Assembly (NCBI RefSeq): GCF_000001735.4
Contig: NC_003076.8
Span: 17,115,835 to 17,179,834 of the forward strand
Direction: 5' to 3'
DNA from: Arabidopsis thaliana
Lineage: Eukaryota; Streptophyta; Magnoliopsida; Brassicales; Brassicaceae
Length of the DNA stretch: 64,000 nt
Position 1 is the stretch's first letter; every line of letters begins with the position of its first letter. The position numbers and the translations under genes were made by a program. Shown one piece after another: positions 51,239 to 63,323 of this stretch. The notes beneath the pieces are model-generated. The model saw only the letters and a list, made by a program, of their open reading frames with translations, searched no databases and was not told where the DNA came from.

Positions 51239-53503
51239 ATGGAGATGATTTTGGAGGAGAAAGATGCATCAGATTGGATTTACAGAGGCGAAGGTGGTGC
51301 CAATCTCGTTCTTGCTTACGCTGGATCTTCTCCACTTTTTGTTAGTCTCTTCTTCTTCGATCTCTCTTCCTTTTGAATCCTGTAAAAGTTAAAGCAAGTC
51401 TGATGAACTTTGAAAAAAAGTAGTTCAGATTCTCGCCGTCATTGACTTTTTAGCTTTATAAAAGTTTGGTTTAGATTCTCTAGTTAGAAACTTGGATATA
51501 GATTCTTTTTTAGTGGCTCTCTTCTTCTATGAAGAATCAGAATCAGAATCAGTGTTGGTATAATTCTTATCTTCTCAGATTGATTAGTGTCTAAAGAGTT
51601 AACACAATGTTCAACAGTAAAATGTTTTGTACAGAATTGGATTTGGTTTGTTTAAGTTTGACCAATCTTTTACATTATCTCTGAACTTTGATTAGGTTGG
51701 GAAAGTGATTCGTATACAGAAGGCTCGGAGGAATGATAAAGCAATCAAGAATGCGAATGGTGTTGTTTCGGTTTTAACAAGCGATGAGCAACATCTATGG
51801 AGAGAAAACAATGAGCTGATTTCATCACCAAACAAGGAAGTTCTTGAACAAAGATATGTTAAGAATGTGATCATCCCACTCTTGGGTCCTAAACATGTTG
51901 ATGCTGGAGTAAGTAATATTATCAAATGGTCTTTGTTGGTTTTATTTAGATACTTATGGCTTCTTGGTAAGCTGATGATTAGAGTATTGTAGGTACGTGT
52001 TTCTGTGTCCAAGGAGTTTCTTGAGTGTGTTGATAAGAAAGTAACTAAGCAGCGTCCGCTATGGCGTGTTAATGCAGCAAATGTTGATACGAGTCATGAT
52101 TCTGCCCTTATATTGAATGATCATTCACTTTTTTCTCAAGGTAACCTATTATTATAAGAAATCGGACTTTTTTCATGATCATAAAAATTAGTCGTAACTA
52201 TATGGTGTTATCTGTGTCAGGTATTTCTAGCGGTGGTGATTGCATTAGTGTTGAAATAAAGGTTTGATAAATCCTCTGGGTTGTTTTAGTTTTCTCTTTA
52301 TCATGCTTGACCTAAACTCACTGTCCTTAATTCCATGAAGTAGCCCAAATGCGGATTTCTTCCAACCTCAAGGTTCATAGGTAAAGAAAACATGCTCAAA
52401 ACAAGCGTAAGCCGTTTCAAAATGCATCAACTCTTAAAGTTGGAATATAACGAGGTAAAAGCAAGTCATTGTTAGTATAAAATCTTAATGGTCTATAGAT
52501 TGTGATTTGCTGAAATGTCTAATAAGTATGTCACCATTCTACAGATATCTGAAGAAAGCGAGTACGATCCTCTTGATCTCTTCTCTGGATCAAAAGAGAG
52601 TGTTTTGGAAGCTATAAAAGCTTTATATTCCACTCCTCAAAACAATTTCCGCGTATTCTTGAATGGTTCTCTCATATTAGGGGGTTCAGGTGAAAGCACC
52701 GGGAGAACCAGCCCCGAAATCGGGTATGCCTTTGAGGATGCTCTCAAAGGCTTCATTCAATCAGAAGACGGTCATAGGACAGAGTGCTTTCTACAACTAG
52801 TATCTGACGCTGTCTATGGCTCAGGAGTTCTTGATAGACTTCTTGAAATTCAGAAGCTAGACAAATTAGACATTGAAGGAGCGATTCATTCGTATTACGA
52901 TTTAATCAACCAGCCTTGTCCTATATGTAAAGAAGGTAAGCCACTGGAGGCGGAATTGTCTCTACATGCTTTACCTTTAGATGAAAGCTTGAAGATTGTG
53001 AAGGAGTATTTGATAGCTGCAACTGCCAAAGACTGTAGTATTATGATCAGTTTTCAATCAAGGAATGCTTGGGATTCAGAACCCTCGGGTGATTACGTCT
53101 CTCTAAAACCGACCAATCAAACGTTTGATTACAAGGTATGATCCATTTTAACACATTCTTGTCTTATATGGTGAAAGAACTATTAATAATATTTGCTGAG
53201 ATCATTGGTACAATTCTCTAAAAATAAAATGTGGGATCCGCGAATCATTATAAGAACAGAAATTTCCTTAGAAAACGTTGAGTTCTCAGGAACCATATAA
53301 TCGGTTTCTTCATTTTGTTATATTTGTTTGATATTTGATTTATGTAACTGTAGGTACATTTCATTGATCTAAGCCTGAAACCACTTAAGAGAATGGAGTC
53401 ATACTACAAATTGGATAAGAAGATAATTAGCTTTTACAATCGGAAGCAGAAAGCCGAAAACACGGCAGAACAAATCGGCAACTCAAAACCTTCCCACAGC
53501 TAA
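51239..53503 (+). CDS. IPK1: Inositol-pentakisphosphate 2-kinase
   Basis: Phosphorylates Ins(1,3,4,5,6)P5 at position 2 to make phytate (InsP6), and so influences phosphate homeostasis and seed phosphorus storage. Seven exons in phase give 451 residues; the first is 51239-51340 and the stop is TAA 53501-53503. Family marks: N-terminal lobe WIYRGEGGANLVLAYAG; LLGPKHVDAG; the conserved EIKPKCGFLPTSRF motif created across the exon 4-5 junction; the zinc-ligand region PCPICKEGKPLE; IMISFQSR; and the C-terminal FIDLSLKPLKRM with the metal-binding Asp. No lesion seen. The start ATG is followed two codons later by another ATG; the first is taken. I remember it as At5g42810. Confidence 0.96.
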
Positions 53504-53599
53504 GTCATGTATCGTCTCAATACCACTAGCTCTCTTTTTTTTGGTTACTGTTGTTGTAGAACATAATAAAGAAAGCCCTAAAAGATGAATGTTCATTTC

Positions 53600-54130
53600 T
53601 TAAACTTAAAATTTGTTGGAACTATATCTCCTTCACTCTATATCTCTTTCTCTCCCTGGTCTTCTCTCGGCATGGAGCCGTTGCCTGGAGATATTTTACT
53701 GTTCCAGAATGCTCTCTGTCAAGTTTTGCCAGAATTGCTTGTACATACAAAGATGGTGGAGCTTAGCCACTGTTGTTGCTCCTTCTATGGAAAATTTTGT
53801 CAGCGGTTTTCCGATATACTGTCTCCCCACTCTCTCACAAAAGATAGTATCTTTGGGGTGGCAGACCCATGGACCGTCCCTCCTCTCCCACTGAATCACA
53901 ACCATGAGATCTCTTTGGCGGCATACTACAACACAACAAAAAGGATAAGTCATATAATCCCATCTACTTAAGTTTTAGCAAGTGATTGAACCAATTCCTA
54001 ACATCTTTTGCGACACATTTACTTAATAAAACATTGAAAATGGTTTCCCGTAGCATCATGAACCATGCTCTGATACCACACTTGTAAATAATAACTTTTT
54101 GAGTTATCGAGAACAAAATCCATTAAACAT
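53600..54130 (-). mobile_element. Decayed Ty1/copia-type retroelement around a primer-binding site
   Basis: On the minus strand TGGTATCAGAGC (54078-54067) is a perfect match to the initiator-Met tRNA primer-binding site used by many plant copia elements. It is preceded by ATTATTTACAAGTG, as at an LTR edge. Downstream (53.6-54.0 kb) is a short non-AT-rich frame (minus, 53696-53953) without recognisable gag. No second LTR is seen, so the element is truncated; the 12-base match alone could be chance. Confidence 0.45.
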
Positions 54131-54162
54131 GAAAAGTGGACACTAACAATAATAAAACTGAC

Positions 54163-54300
54163 TAGGGCTTGGCATTCGAATACACGCTCCGATACGCTTC
54201 GGGTTTTTTGGGTTTAGGCTCATAGCACCCATTCGGGTATTTATAATATTTGGGTTAATATTTGGGTTGGGTTCGGTTTCTTCATTCAATCCACCCAAAA
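54163..54300 (+). mobile_element. hAT-type MITE remnant
   Basis: Starts TAGGGCTTGGCATTCGAAT and continues with GGGTTTTTTGGGTTTAGG and ATTCGGGTATTT, the TAGGGgTgGGCATTCGGGT-like end and GGGT-rich body of a family I know to be common in Arabidopsis. The other terminus and TSD were not found. Confidence 0.5.
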
Positions 54301-54610
54301 AAATCGTACAACATTTATCTCTTTCCCCGAACAATACAAAGTGTTTAAACCTTATAAGAAGACATTGCAAGGGACAATCATAAAGAACAATAACCAAGGG
54401 ATCATTACCACATTAACTTAGAAAAACTGAACCCATCATTTGCCTCACGAACTAGTTTCTAAACAAAAATTCTACAAAATACAGTAAACACCTTACATCA
54501 TCTAAGGAGTTCATGCCACTCATTTTTCAAGTTCAAAAAAAGAACACCAAATGAATATCCATTACAAGATTTTACCGATTTTTATGAAGTAATCAGCCCA
54601 AACGATACCC

Positions 54611-55462
54611 TTAAACTCCCTCATCACGTTCTCGGTTCCATTGCTCAATTCTCGCCCTCCTTTCCTCGCTTCCTTCTCTCACATTTCGTGGGCTTCTGCT
54701 CCGTTTCGGGCTTCCATGTCTCCTCCTTCCACCACCATCCCGATCATGCCTCTCTGATCTATCACTGCTCCTTTTCCCATTTCCATGCCGGTCACGGTCC
54801 CTAACGTCCCCTCTCTCTCGCTCTCGCGAATGCTCTCTCTTACGTCGAGGGCTTATACTCCTGCTTCGACTTCTGCTTCCCCGACGGTATGAACGACGAT
54901 ACCTCCCAAACAATTTCCTCCTAAGCTCCCTCGAAATCTGCTTCACATGCATGAAATTACAGTACCCACCACGGTTACAGCTGTTTTCTTCATACTGCCT
55001 ACAAGTAGCTTCCCTAAAATCCGTCACAGGAGAGAAATCAGCAATGATAGGACGACCGGAATAAAATCTCCCCTGCAAAGCCTGCAACGCAGCAGCTGCG
55101 TGATCCTCCTCCTTAAACAGAACATACACATTCCCAATCATATGATCAGCAAGATTGTCACAAACATTGAGACTCTCCACTTCACCAAACTTGTTGAGTT
55201 CTTCGAAAATATCTTCGTAGAAATCCTCAAAGTGGTCTTGGATCTTACTCGGGTCTAACGGCTGTCCCTGAGGATCCACACCTGGAGTTATCATGTCAGG
55301 TCTCTGGTACATGTTCGAGAGGAGAAGCGTCGGCGAGATGGTGGGACGGTTATGAAGCCGTGAGCACCGGTCACCGTGACGACAAGCACCAATCTTAAAG
55401 TAAAACGGACAATTCACTCTATCCTTTTCAGTACCAAAGATTGAAGCTAAATGCTCTGCCAT
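54611..55462 (-). CDS. U2AF35B: Splicing factor U2AF small subunit B
   Basis: Recognises the 3' splice-site AG together with U2AF65. Intronless coding region, 283 residues. Order: CCCH zinc finger 1 (C18, C27, C33, H37 in [20 protein letters not shown]), the U2AF-homology motif (UHM) about residues 42-146 with [24 protein letters not shown] finger 2 ([20 protein letters not shown]), then an Arg/Ser-rich tail ([18 protein letters not shown]) and a DRDR/ERRAR-rich end. An upstream in-frame ATG two codons earlier (MRM) sits at the edge of the spliced leader; MAEHL is preferred by homology. A 5' UTR intron precedes it. I remember it as At5g42820. Confidence 0.95.
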   Translation of the reverse strand: MAEHLASIFGTEKDRVNCPFYFKIGACRHGDRCSRLHNRPTISPTLLLSNMYQRPDMITPGVDPQGQPLDPSKIQDHFEDFYEDIFEELNKFGEVESLNVCDNLADHMIGNVYVLFKEEDHAAAALQALQGRFYSGRPIIADFSPVTDFREATCRQYEENSCNRGGYCNFMHVKQISRELRRKLFGRYRRSYRRGSRSRSRSISPRRKREHSRERERGDVRDRDRHGNGKRSSDRSERHDRDGGGRRRHGSPKRSRSPRNVREGSEERRARIEQWNRERDEGV

Positions 55463-55468
55463 TCTCAC

Positions 55469-55745
55469 CTAAACATAACAAAAATCAAATTCAACTAAAC
55501 ACAAATTGTTCTTCTACGCTTATATGATAAATCAAATCACTACAAGAACGATTCAGAATCAGAGACGAGAACCAAATCTAAGCTTATAAACGAGAGTTAA
55601 CACAAAATCAAAGAGAATCAAATCAATGAACGAATCAGAATCATGAATCGTTGTCAAATCTAAAACAGATCGAGACGTTTCTAGTCATCGAGTGGAGATG
55701 AGAATCCGAAACGGAGAGAGAGATTGATTAGAGGAAGAAGAATAC
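55469..55745 (-). other. 5' UTR intron of U2AF35B
   Basis: Minus strand: donor TTCG then GTATTCTTC at 55745, acceptor GTTTAG at 55469, six bases before the start codon at 55462. Upstream is a leader with CTCGTCGGCGATAGC and a GA/CT-repeat. A leader intron fits the family, whose plant members lack coding introns. Confidence 0.6.
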
Positions 55746-56141
55746 CGAAGAGGATTTTCTTTTAGTGGAAGAGAAGCTATCGCCGACGAGGAGGTGCCGT
55801 TGCCGATCACGATCTAGGGTTTAGGTTTATTTGATTAGCGACTCGTGTGAGCCGGAGAGAGAGAGAGAGTGTGGTGAAAAAAAGAGAAAGAGATATTAAT
55901 ATGGGTTTATTTTGCAAATAAACTATTCTACAAGGAGGAATAATAAAATAAACTATAGAAAGTTACAATATTGGTCCTCGTCAAAATCGTCATAACATAA
56001 CGAGGATTTTAAGATTGATCCTTTTGTTGCTCCGGCTCAGAACCGAATAAACCAAACTAAACTGAACTGGATTGGAAGGAAACGAACAGAACTAGATAAT
56101 TAATATCTGAATGATTTTTTTAAAAAAATATGGGAATAAAA

Positions 56142-56920
56142 AGAGCTAAAGCTTCTCTCTCTCTTCTCTCTCACAAAACCTTCAGAGAGGGAAAGCTTTT
56201 TGTCTCCACCTACAAGAATTTTCCGATGATAGCCGTTCCAAATAATTTGGGCTTTTGCCCGGTATCTTCTAGCTCTTTTAGTGGAGATGACCGGTTCCCG
56301 TACGGCAAATCCTGCTTTCATAAGAGGTTTTGGCCGCTTGTATCCTTGCTCGTAGTCAATCAGTTTTATGCTGATTGCTTTGATATTTTAGTTTTGTTTT
56401 TCAATAAATCTCAACAGATTTGAGATGGTAATTAGTTTTAGGTGCTAGTTACTTAAGATTAATTTCTGTCTTGTGTCTTTAGAAACTTCGATTTGCAGAA
56501 ATCTATCAAGCGATTATGTCTTCGGGTTGAAAGATTGAAGAATATTCCGATGCTTATTATGATTCCTTTTTGCTGTGTCTTTTAAATGGAGCACCGTTCA
56601 GTTTTATTTCGGTGGTTACAAGGATTCATTGTGCGATGTTTCGGCGATGCATTCCTCACCGGATTCGGTGTTCATCGGCGGCGAAGGTTGATGTCGGTAC
56701 ACTTCCGATGACTCTTCATCTTGTGTTGCAGTTGTAATATCACGTGGACACGTGTATTGGATAGAGTCCAAATGTCAAAACATCTTTATGCCGTAGATGT
56801 TAATCTTATGGGCTATGTTGGGCCTAACTTTTCTTTCTGCACATATCGTTGTAAGCTTTAATGCTTTGTTTCCTCTTTTGGTGGTTAATATAATACACTT
56901 ATGAGAAGAAAAAAAAAAAA
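56142..56920 (+). mobile_element. Poly(A)-tailed retroposon with target-site duplication
   Basis: The left flank TATGGGAATAAAA (56129-56141) recurs directly after a 12-A tail (56909-56920) at 56921-56933. Both copies are preceded by A runs, and the left target sits at TTTTTTT/AAAAAAA, as preferred by L1-type endonuclease. The ~770-base body starts GAGCTAAAGCTTCTCTCTC and ends ACACTTATGAGAAG before the A-tail. It encodes no reverse transcriptase; the longest frame is 97 codons (56130-56423) without a domain. It fits a 5'-truncated LINE or a non-autonomous Sadhu-type retroposon; I cannot decide without alignment. Confidence 0.8.
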
Positions 56921-57976
56921 TATGGGAATAAAATTAAAAATAAATTAAAAATCTAGTGAATGTCAGACTTATCTGAAATACAATTATATATCTAAAATGT
57001 TATTCTTAATTATATTTCAAATAATCAAGATAGCCAAATTTATAATTTATAATTTAAAGATATTAGTTATGTTTACACTCAAAATAACCAAACTATCTGA
57101 AATAACTGAAATATCTGAATGTTTTTAGAATACTTGAAATATTTAACCAAATTATATTTGTCAAATTAAATACTTGAATACAATCTCCAAATAATTGAAT
57201 ACTTAAATACAATTTTCAAATGAGGTTTTTTTTTATATGAAATGTTAAATTTATTTGATCAATGGTAAAATGAGGTTATTTACAAAATGAGTAAAATAAA
57301 AAATGGAAAATCTATGAAATTCTGTTTGAACAAAATAGTTAGAGAGTCATTAATTTTAACCTCCACATGTTCAGGATGCCCTCTAACAGCAGCTTTCATT
57401 GGTAAAGAAAGTATTGCTCATTTAAGGTTCTTACGAGTATGTTGTTAAACATTTTTGTTTCGTACATATCCCTAGACTTAAATTTAGGTGATCAATCTAC
57501 TTTTAACATTAAAAAACCTAGATGTAAAATCAAATAAGTATCCGTGGTTAAATATATTTACCCGATCATTCCATAAGTTTTTATCGAACCCTTAAATTCA
57601 ATAATGTAACTAGTGACACATACCAAAAAACGGTCACACAAGATCTTATAAATTTAAGAGATATTATTAGAATAAGTAAAATTTATACGAAAAGTGAAAA
57701 TAGATATTTAAAAATTAAATCATATGAGAACTAATACGCAATTGCACCATTAAACCATTCTTCTTAATTTTGAAAGTCATTTTCCTCGATGTATACTTAA
57801 CTAAGTGTTTTATTTTCTCCCTCTTAGTATGTGTATATATATAGTACGGTGTTGTCATCTTCATCGATCAACTTCAATAATAAATTTTAGTACATCCTTA
57901 GCTAAACCAGTACTATACCAAAATTCAAGAGTCAATTTTTTTGCTTTTTTAAATAGAAGAAAATTTTATATATTTC

Positions 57977-58160
57977 TTTGTTTACATGAATAATTTCTAA
58001 CAATCCCATTAACTTTGACTAGTAAGAATTAATTTGAATAATAATAGTATATATACATATATATATAAATATATATTTGTTTGTTTACGTGAATAATTTC
58101 TAACAATCCCATTAACTTTGACTAGTAAGAATTAATTTGAAAAACAATAATATATATATA
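57977..58160 (+). repeat. 103-bp tandem duplication
   Basis: GTTTAC(A/G)TGAATAATTTC and CAATCCCATTAACTTTGACT then AGTAAGAATTAATTTGAA occur in two copies exactly 103 bases apart (57981 and 58084). Only two or three bases differ over about 65, so the event is fairly recent. AAAAGTTATACTAAAACTTT recurs at 58163 and 58267, again about 104 bases apart, which suggests a third partial copy. Confidence 0.85.
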
Positions 58161-58805
58161 TTAAAAGTTATACTAAAACTTTTAATATTTGTAGGAATGC
58201 CCTACAGATATAAAACATTTATGCCCTTTATTTGTTTTTTGCATAATCAAAAAATTAATAGTATATAAAAGTTATACTAAAACTTTATAGATTTTTTTTT
58301 TTGAACTTTATAAGCATTTTGTAAGCAAAAAAATAGGAAAAAAAAACAAAATTATATTTTTTAAATATACCTCTATTTAGATTTTTACCTCCAAAACCAT
58401 TCATCAAATTCACGTAATCGAGTTTTTCAAACATAATTGTCTTAATGGATAGCAAAGCCAACTCATTTATTTGATTAATAAAAACAAAGTTTTTATTTTG
58501 TAATCAAAGTTCAAGCACCTTACATTAGAAAGTCTTTGACTTTTTTTTTGTAATCAAAATTTTAGAGTTTAAGGTTTTATTTTTCTTAAATCTAAAATTT
58601 TACTAAACTAAATTCATTAATAAGACATTTTATTAATTTAAAAAGATGAAAAAAAGATAGTAAATGAAAAGTTTAACAAATATAAATATATAGAAAAATG
58701 CTTATAATTGATTTTTTTTATAACATAAAAGTCTTAAAACTTTTTTATAAAAATATGCTCCTCTACTATAATGTCCTAAGCCGTGGCTTCACTTGATTGT
58801 GTAGA

Positions 58806-59334
58806 ATGTCGAACCTGGCTACGAAGCACCTAATAATGTTAGACATTTTGACGTGGTAGGAGTTGTGAAACGTCTGACTTTTTCTTCAGGCATTGGTATT
58901 CCTAAAAATTATACATGTGGCCGCAAAACTGCACTTGTTCCGCCCAGAGTATACAACACTTGCTAAAGATGTAAGTGAGTTTAGTTTAAATTAATTTTAT
59001 ATCGTGTGAACTAAGATATCTTAAAAATAATTATTTCAGTGAATTCCATCCTTTTTTTTAAGAAATTTATCGTGGGTCAAAATATATGAGCTCTTTTTAC
59101 AAGGGAGTAATAGATGTGATGGTTTGTAAGACTAGAATAGCGAAAGGGGAGTTTGTTGCGTTCGTGAAGTTGCCTTGCTCAAAAGTGGAATCTCTATATG
59201 TCTCATTAGACATTTTGCTAATCCAAGCGAAACGAAAGGTGCGTGGTGGTCGTCGTCTTACTGATCCCGACACAAAGTTAGCTACGCATACGCGTTTGTT
59301 AATAGATTTTGTAGCTTTTGCTCCTCCTAAATAG
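58806..59334 (+). pseudogene. Broken coding-like sequence, family not recognised
   Basis: A frame near 58806 reads VEPGYEAPNNVRHFDVVGVV then SSGIGIPKNYTCGRKTALVP and ends in TAA. After a gap, 59086-59334 reads SSFYKGVIDVMVCKTRIAKG, GEFVAFVKLPCSKVESLYVS and LATHTRLLIDFVAFAPPK, then TAG. The composition looks like real protein and base use is richer in GC than the flanks, but I recognise no family. It may be exons of one decayed gene or of a captured fragment. Confidence 0.4.
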
Positions 59335-60549
59335 TCTTTTGCTCAAATGTTACCCACGTTGAGGAAAATTGTAGGGTTTAACAGAAAATTCTAACGGAAC
59401 GTTAACTCTGTTTACGAAAATTTCACGGCATGTCCGAATTGGCCCAGTCAATAAAACTTGACCATTTTATCAAAGAATAAAAAAAATATGATTTAAATAA
59501 CATTTCGAAAGTTCATGTTTTTTTCGTCCCAAATTTAAAAATTAGCGATTTTTTCAATATTTTTCCCGTAAATCAAATTATCCGAAAAGTTTTGATTTTG
59601 ACTTTGCTAAAAGAGAAAATCTATTTTATTTTACAAATTGATCGTGTAGGAAACTAATTCAAGTTCAAAGAATTTGGAAATCTCCAAATTCGAAGTGCTG
59701 AGAGACATTCAAAGAGCACATGAATAATTTATCCTTTTTCAACTTTTTCAAAGCTACAAATTCTGATCTCACTACACCAACCAGATTCGGAAAAACATAT
59801 TATATCCTAACTATTGAGCATCTACGTTGCTTATGTTTAGTTCAAATTTTGACATCATCCTAGTTGTTCATTTGATTTAAATTTTTGATACCTAATACAG
59901 TAATACTAATGCCGATTATAATAGAGAAATATATTACTTTGGCATGTTTTAACGTGTTGAAATGTGAAAGTATTTTATATTTTTACCTTTTAGACATGAT
60001 CAAATGTTTATTTCTCGAAAGTGGTAAACGACGAATATTAAAAAAAATTGTATTAAAATAAAATCGTAAAAAAATCAGAAATTTACTAAGTTTAATCTCT
60101 GAGTATATATGTGTGATTATTTGTGGAAACGTATTCAGCTATTGTGTTCCGTCTATTCAATCATTTTACTATTCCATTCATAGTCAAATCCCAGTGTTTC
60201 AATCCTAATCAAATTTGGATCTCGAACCAACCTTCCAATACGTTATTAGTACTTACAAGAAAGGTGTAGTAGAAATTTGCCAGTCGGATAAGATCATGTC
60301 ATTCATTCGACAAATTCATTGACCAAGACCAAGACCATAAGAAAAAAATAATTCCACCAACTCTTGTTTTTTTTTGTCAAAACGTGAACCACCAACTCTT
60401 TACTTGGTCAAAAGGTTATTTGGACTTTTTAAAAACTCCAAAGTAGTATAGGATAAACGAAAATTTCCAGGTTCACCAACCTAGACGTTTGTCTCCTCTC
60501 CTGTCTATATATTCACTCATGCAAGGCCACCAGACCTCATTCTTCCACA

Positions 60550-62072
60550 ATGGATTCTTCATCTTCAGTAAAAATCGTCTCGAAAAGCTTCGTGAAACCC
60601 AAAACCTTACCAGAAGAATCAAAGCAACCATACTATTTATCTCCATGGGACTACGCAATGCTCTCTGTTCAGTACATCCAAAAAGGTCTTCTCTTTCACA
60701 AGCCACCACTTGACTCCATTGACACTCTTCTTGAGAAGCTAAAAGATTCTCTGGCCGTCACACTAGTCCATTTCTACCCTCTCGCGGGTCGCCTCTCATC
60801 GTTAACAACGGAAAAACCGAAATCTTACTCTGTTTTCGTTGATTGTAACGATAGCCCTGGCGCGGGGTTTATCTACGCGACCTCAGATTTATGTATAAAA
60901 GATATTGTGGGTGCTAAGTATGTCCCTTCAATTGTTCAATCTTTCTTTGACCATCACAAAGCTGTGAATCATGATGGACACACCATGAGCCTCTTATCTG
61001 TCCAGGTTTGTTATTTTTCCATTTTTGGAGGACTTTTAGGTTTATAGACTTATATAAATTTACCATATATTGAAACTAAATCAAGTACTTCGGTCAATTT
61101 CTAGACATACATTTGCATTATCGAACAATTAGTATTTTCAACGAAGAAGACATTCAGTCACTTGTGTTTGTGTAGGTGACAGAATTGGTAGATGGAATTT
61201 TCATAGGACTGTCTATGAACCATGCGATGGGAGACGGTACTGCGTTCTGGAAGTTCTTTACCGCATGGTCCGAAATCTTCCAAGGACAAGAGAGCAACCA
61301 AAACGATGACTTGTGTCTTAAGAATCCACCCGTGTTGAAGCGTTACATCCCTGAAGGATACGGTCCTCTATTCAGCCTTCCATATAGTCATCCAGATGAA
61401 TTTATCAGAACCTACGAATCTCCAATTCTCAAGGAGAGAATGTTCTGTTTCTCATCAGAAACCATAAGAATGCTTAAAACAAGGGTCAACCAAATATGCG
61501 GAACAACCTCCATCTCATCTTTCCAATCGCTAACCGCGGTTATATGGAGATGCATAACAAGGGCGAGGAGATTACCTCTCGATCGAGAAACAAGTTGTAG
61601 AGTTGCTGCTGACAACAGAGGAAGAATGTATCCACCGCTTCACAAGGATTACTTCGGAAACTGCCTCTCTGCTTTGAGAACGGCTGCAAAAGCTGGTGAA
61701 CTATTGGAGAATGATCTTGGATTTGCTGCTTTGAAAGTGCATCAAGCAGTAGCTGAACATACGAGCGAAAAGGTATCTCAAATGATTGATCAATGGCTAA
61801 AGTCTCCTTATATTTACCATATTGATCGGCTATTTGAACCGATGAGCGTTATGATGGGAAGCTCGCCGAGGTTTAATAAGTATGGTTGTGAATTTGGGTT
61901 GGGAAAAGGAGTGACGCTTAGAAGTGGCTATGCGCATAAGTTCGATGGAAAGGTATCTGCTTACCCGGGAAGAGAAGGAGGGGGAAGTATAGATTTGGAG
62001 GTATGTCTTGTTCCAGAGTTTATGGAAGCTTTGGAATCAGATGAAGAGTTCATGTCACTTGTTTCTCTTTGA
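60550..62072 (+). CDS. BAHD (HXXXD-type) acyltransferase
   Basis: Two exons (60550-61005 and 61176-62072) give 450 residues. BAHD enzymes move an acyl group from CoA to an alcohol or amine in specialised metabolism and surface lipid assembly; cytosolic. The catalytic HxxxD motif is intact (H168, D172 in GLSMNHAMGDGTAFWKF). The structural motif normally DFGWG is EFGLG here (YGCEFGLGKGVTLRSG), a notable departure. The N-terminus (SSSSVKIVSKSFVKPK) and DNRGRMYPPLHKDYFGNC are typical of a plant subgroup that includes At3g50270-like proteins. The substrate cannot be told. The single intron follows the usual BAHD position. I remember it as At5g42830. Confidence 0.93.
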
Positions 62073-63323
62073 AAATTTACCAATTTCTTCCAAGTTTCTC
62101 AACATTTTTATTTTGCACCTGATTTTTCAAAAAGAAAAGTTGGAAGGTAAAGTTACAACCCTATAATCCATATATATTATTTCGACTCTGAAATCTAAAA
62201 GTCAAAGAAATGTTGCACCTGATTTTTATAAATTTATATAAAATACAAGTTTTATATTGTATCTCAATATTGTTAGTAAGATGATATAAATATTTTAAAA
62301 GGGTTACAATTTGTTCCCTTTTGATAAACTTTAATTACAAATACTATTTTATTTTAGATAGTAATTCACAACATCTAATAGATTCTTAGTTTACGATATA
62401 TATCTTAATCATAATATTGATATTAATATATTAATTTTATCCACGCTATGTGTGGCACTTTTTCTAGTTTAGTATATTTGTTGGTTATGTTGACGACTCC
62501 ACAGATTACTCATTAGTTCAAAACTAAAATCAGAGTAGGATGATACCAATCTCAACAAAATATTATACCATCACTAGAATCATATCCAAAATTCATACGT
62601 TAAAATAGTTGAACTATATTCTCTTTTTATATCTTTCTCCTAATACAGTTAAGTAATAATTAGAAAAAGAGTTAGAACTCACCTGTAAAAGAATTCAGAT
62701 CGAACGGGTCACTAACCGAATATTCTAAAACTTCTCTAACTACCAAATAATTCATCAAAATTCAATCGTCCATTATAAAAATATTTTAATCTGACCTGTG
62801 AAATGTTTTATTGCCCGAGCAATCTAAATCTGAAATCGGTTATCATACCTGCTATAATCGTCTTGCTATTAAATGGTGACATGCGAGTTTGGTCACGGCA
62901 CCGTTGCCATTCAATACCTCAATAATCTTAGCTATCATAATTTTGTTCCCTTCGATGATCAAATATTATATAATACTAGTATATAGTATATTTTCTGTTA
63001 TTTAATTAAAACTTGTCTTTTGAAAGTTAGAAGAGCAAAGATAAGAAATTAAGAAGTCAATGTACTAACATGACAACAAAACTGGAGTGGGACAATCGAT
63101 ATATTAGCGTTGAAATTAAAACAACGTGCCCACTATTTGTATTACTGGTATTAATTACTACAGATTTGTCGACGTCAGTATTAATTTCTATGATAATATA
63201 ATAACAAATGGCATTGATATAACTAAGAGTTTACAGAGGAAATACTATATTGATCAATTATTACAAGAAACCAATGTGCTATTACCCAAACACTAACTTG
63301 CATTCTCTCCACCTCTGCAAACA
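62073..63323. other. Intergenic
   Basis: AT-rich spacer, 3' UTR of the BAHD gene on the left and promoter of the DC1 gene on the right. No other feature seen. Confidence 0.5.

Larger units (their letters stand above)
56934..60549. other. Intergenic, 3.6 kb
   Basis: Very AT-rich. Holds a 103-bp tandem duplication (57.98-58.16 kb) and a broken coding-like stretch at 58.8-59.3 kb (separate entries). The last ~150 bases are the promoter and leader of the BAHD gene, with TATATATTC at about 60503. Confidence 0.5.

Noticed and set aside
56130-56423. 97-codon frame as a functional gene
   Set aside because: It starts inside the left target duplication and runs into the retroposon; no domain.
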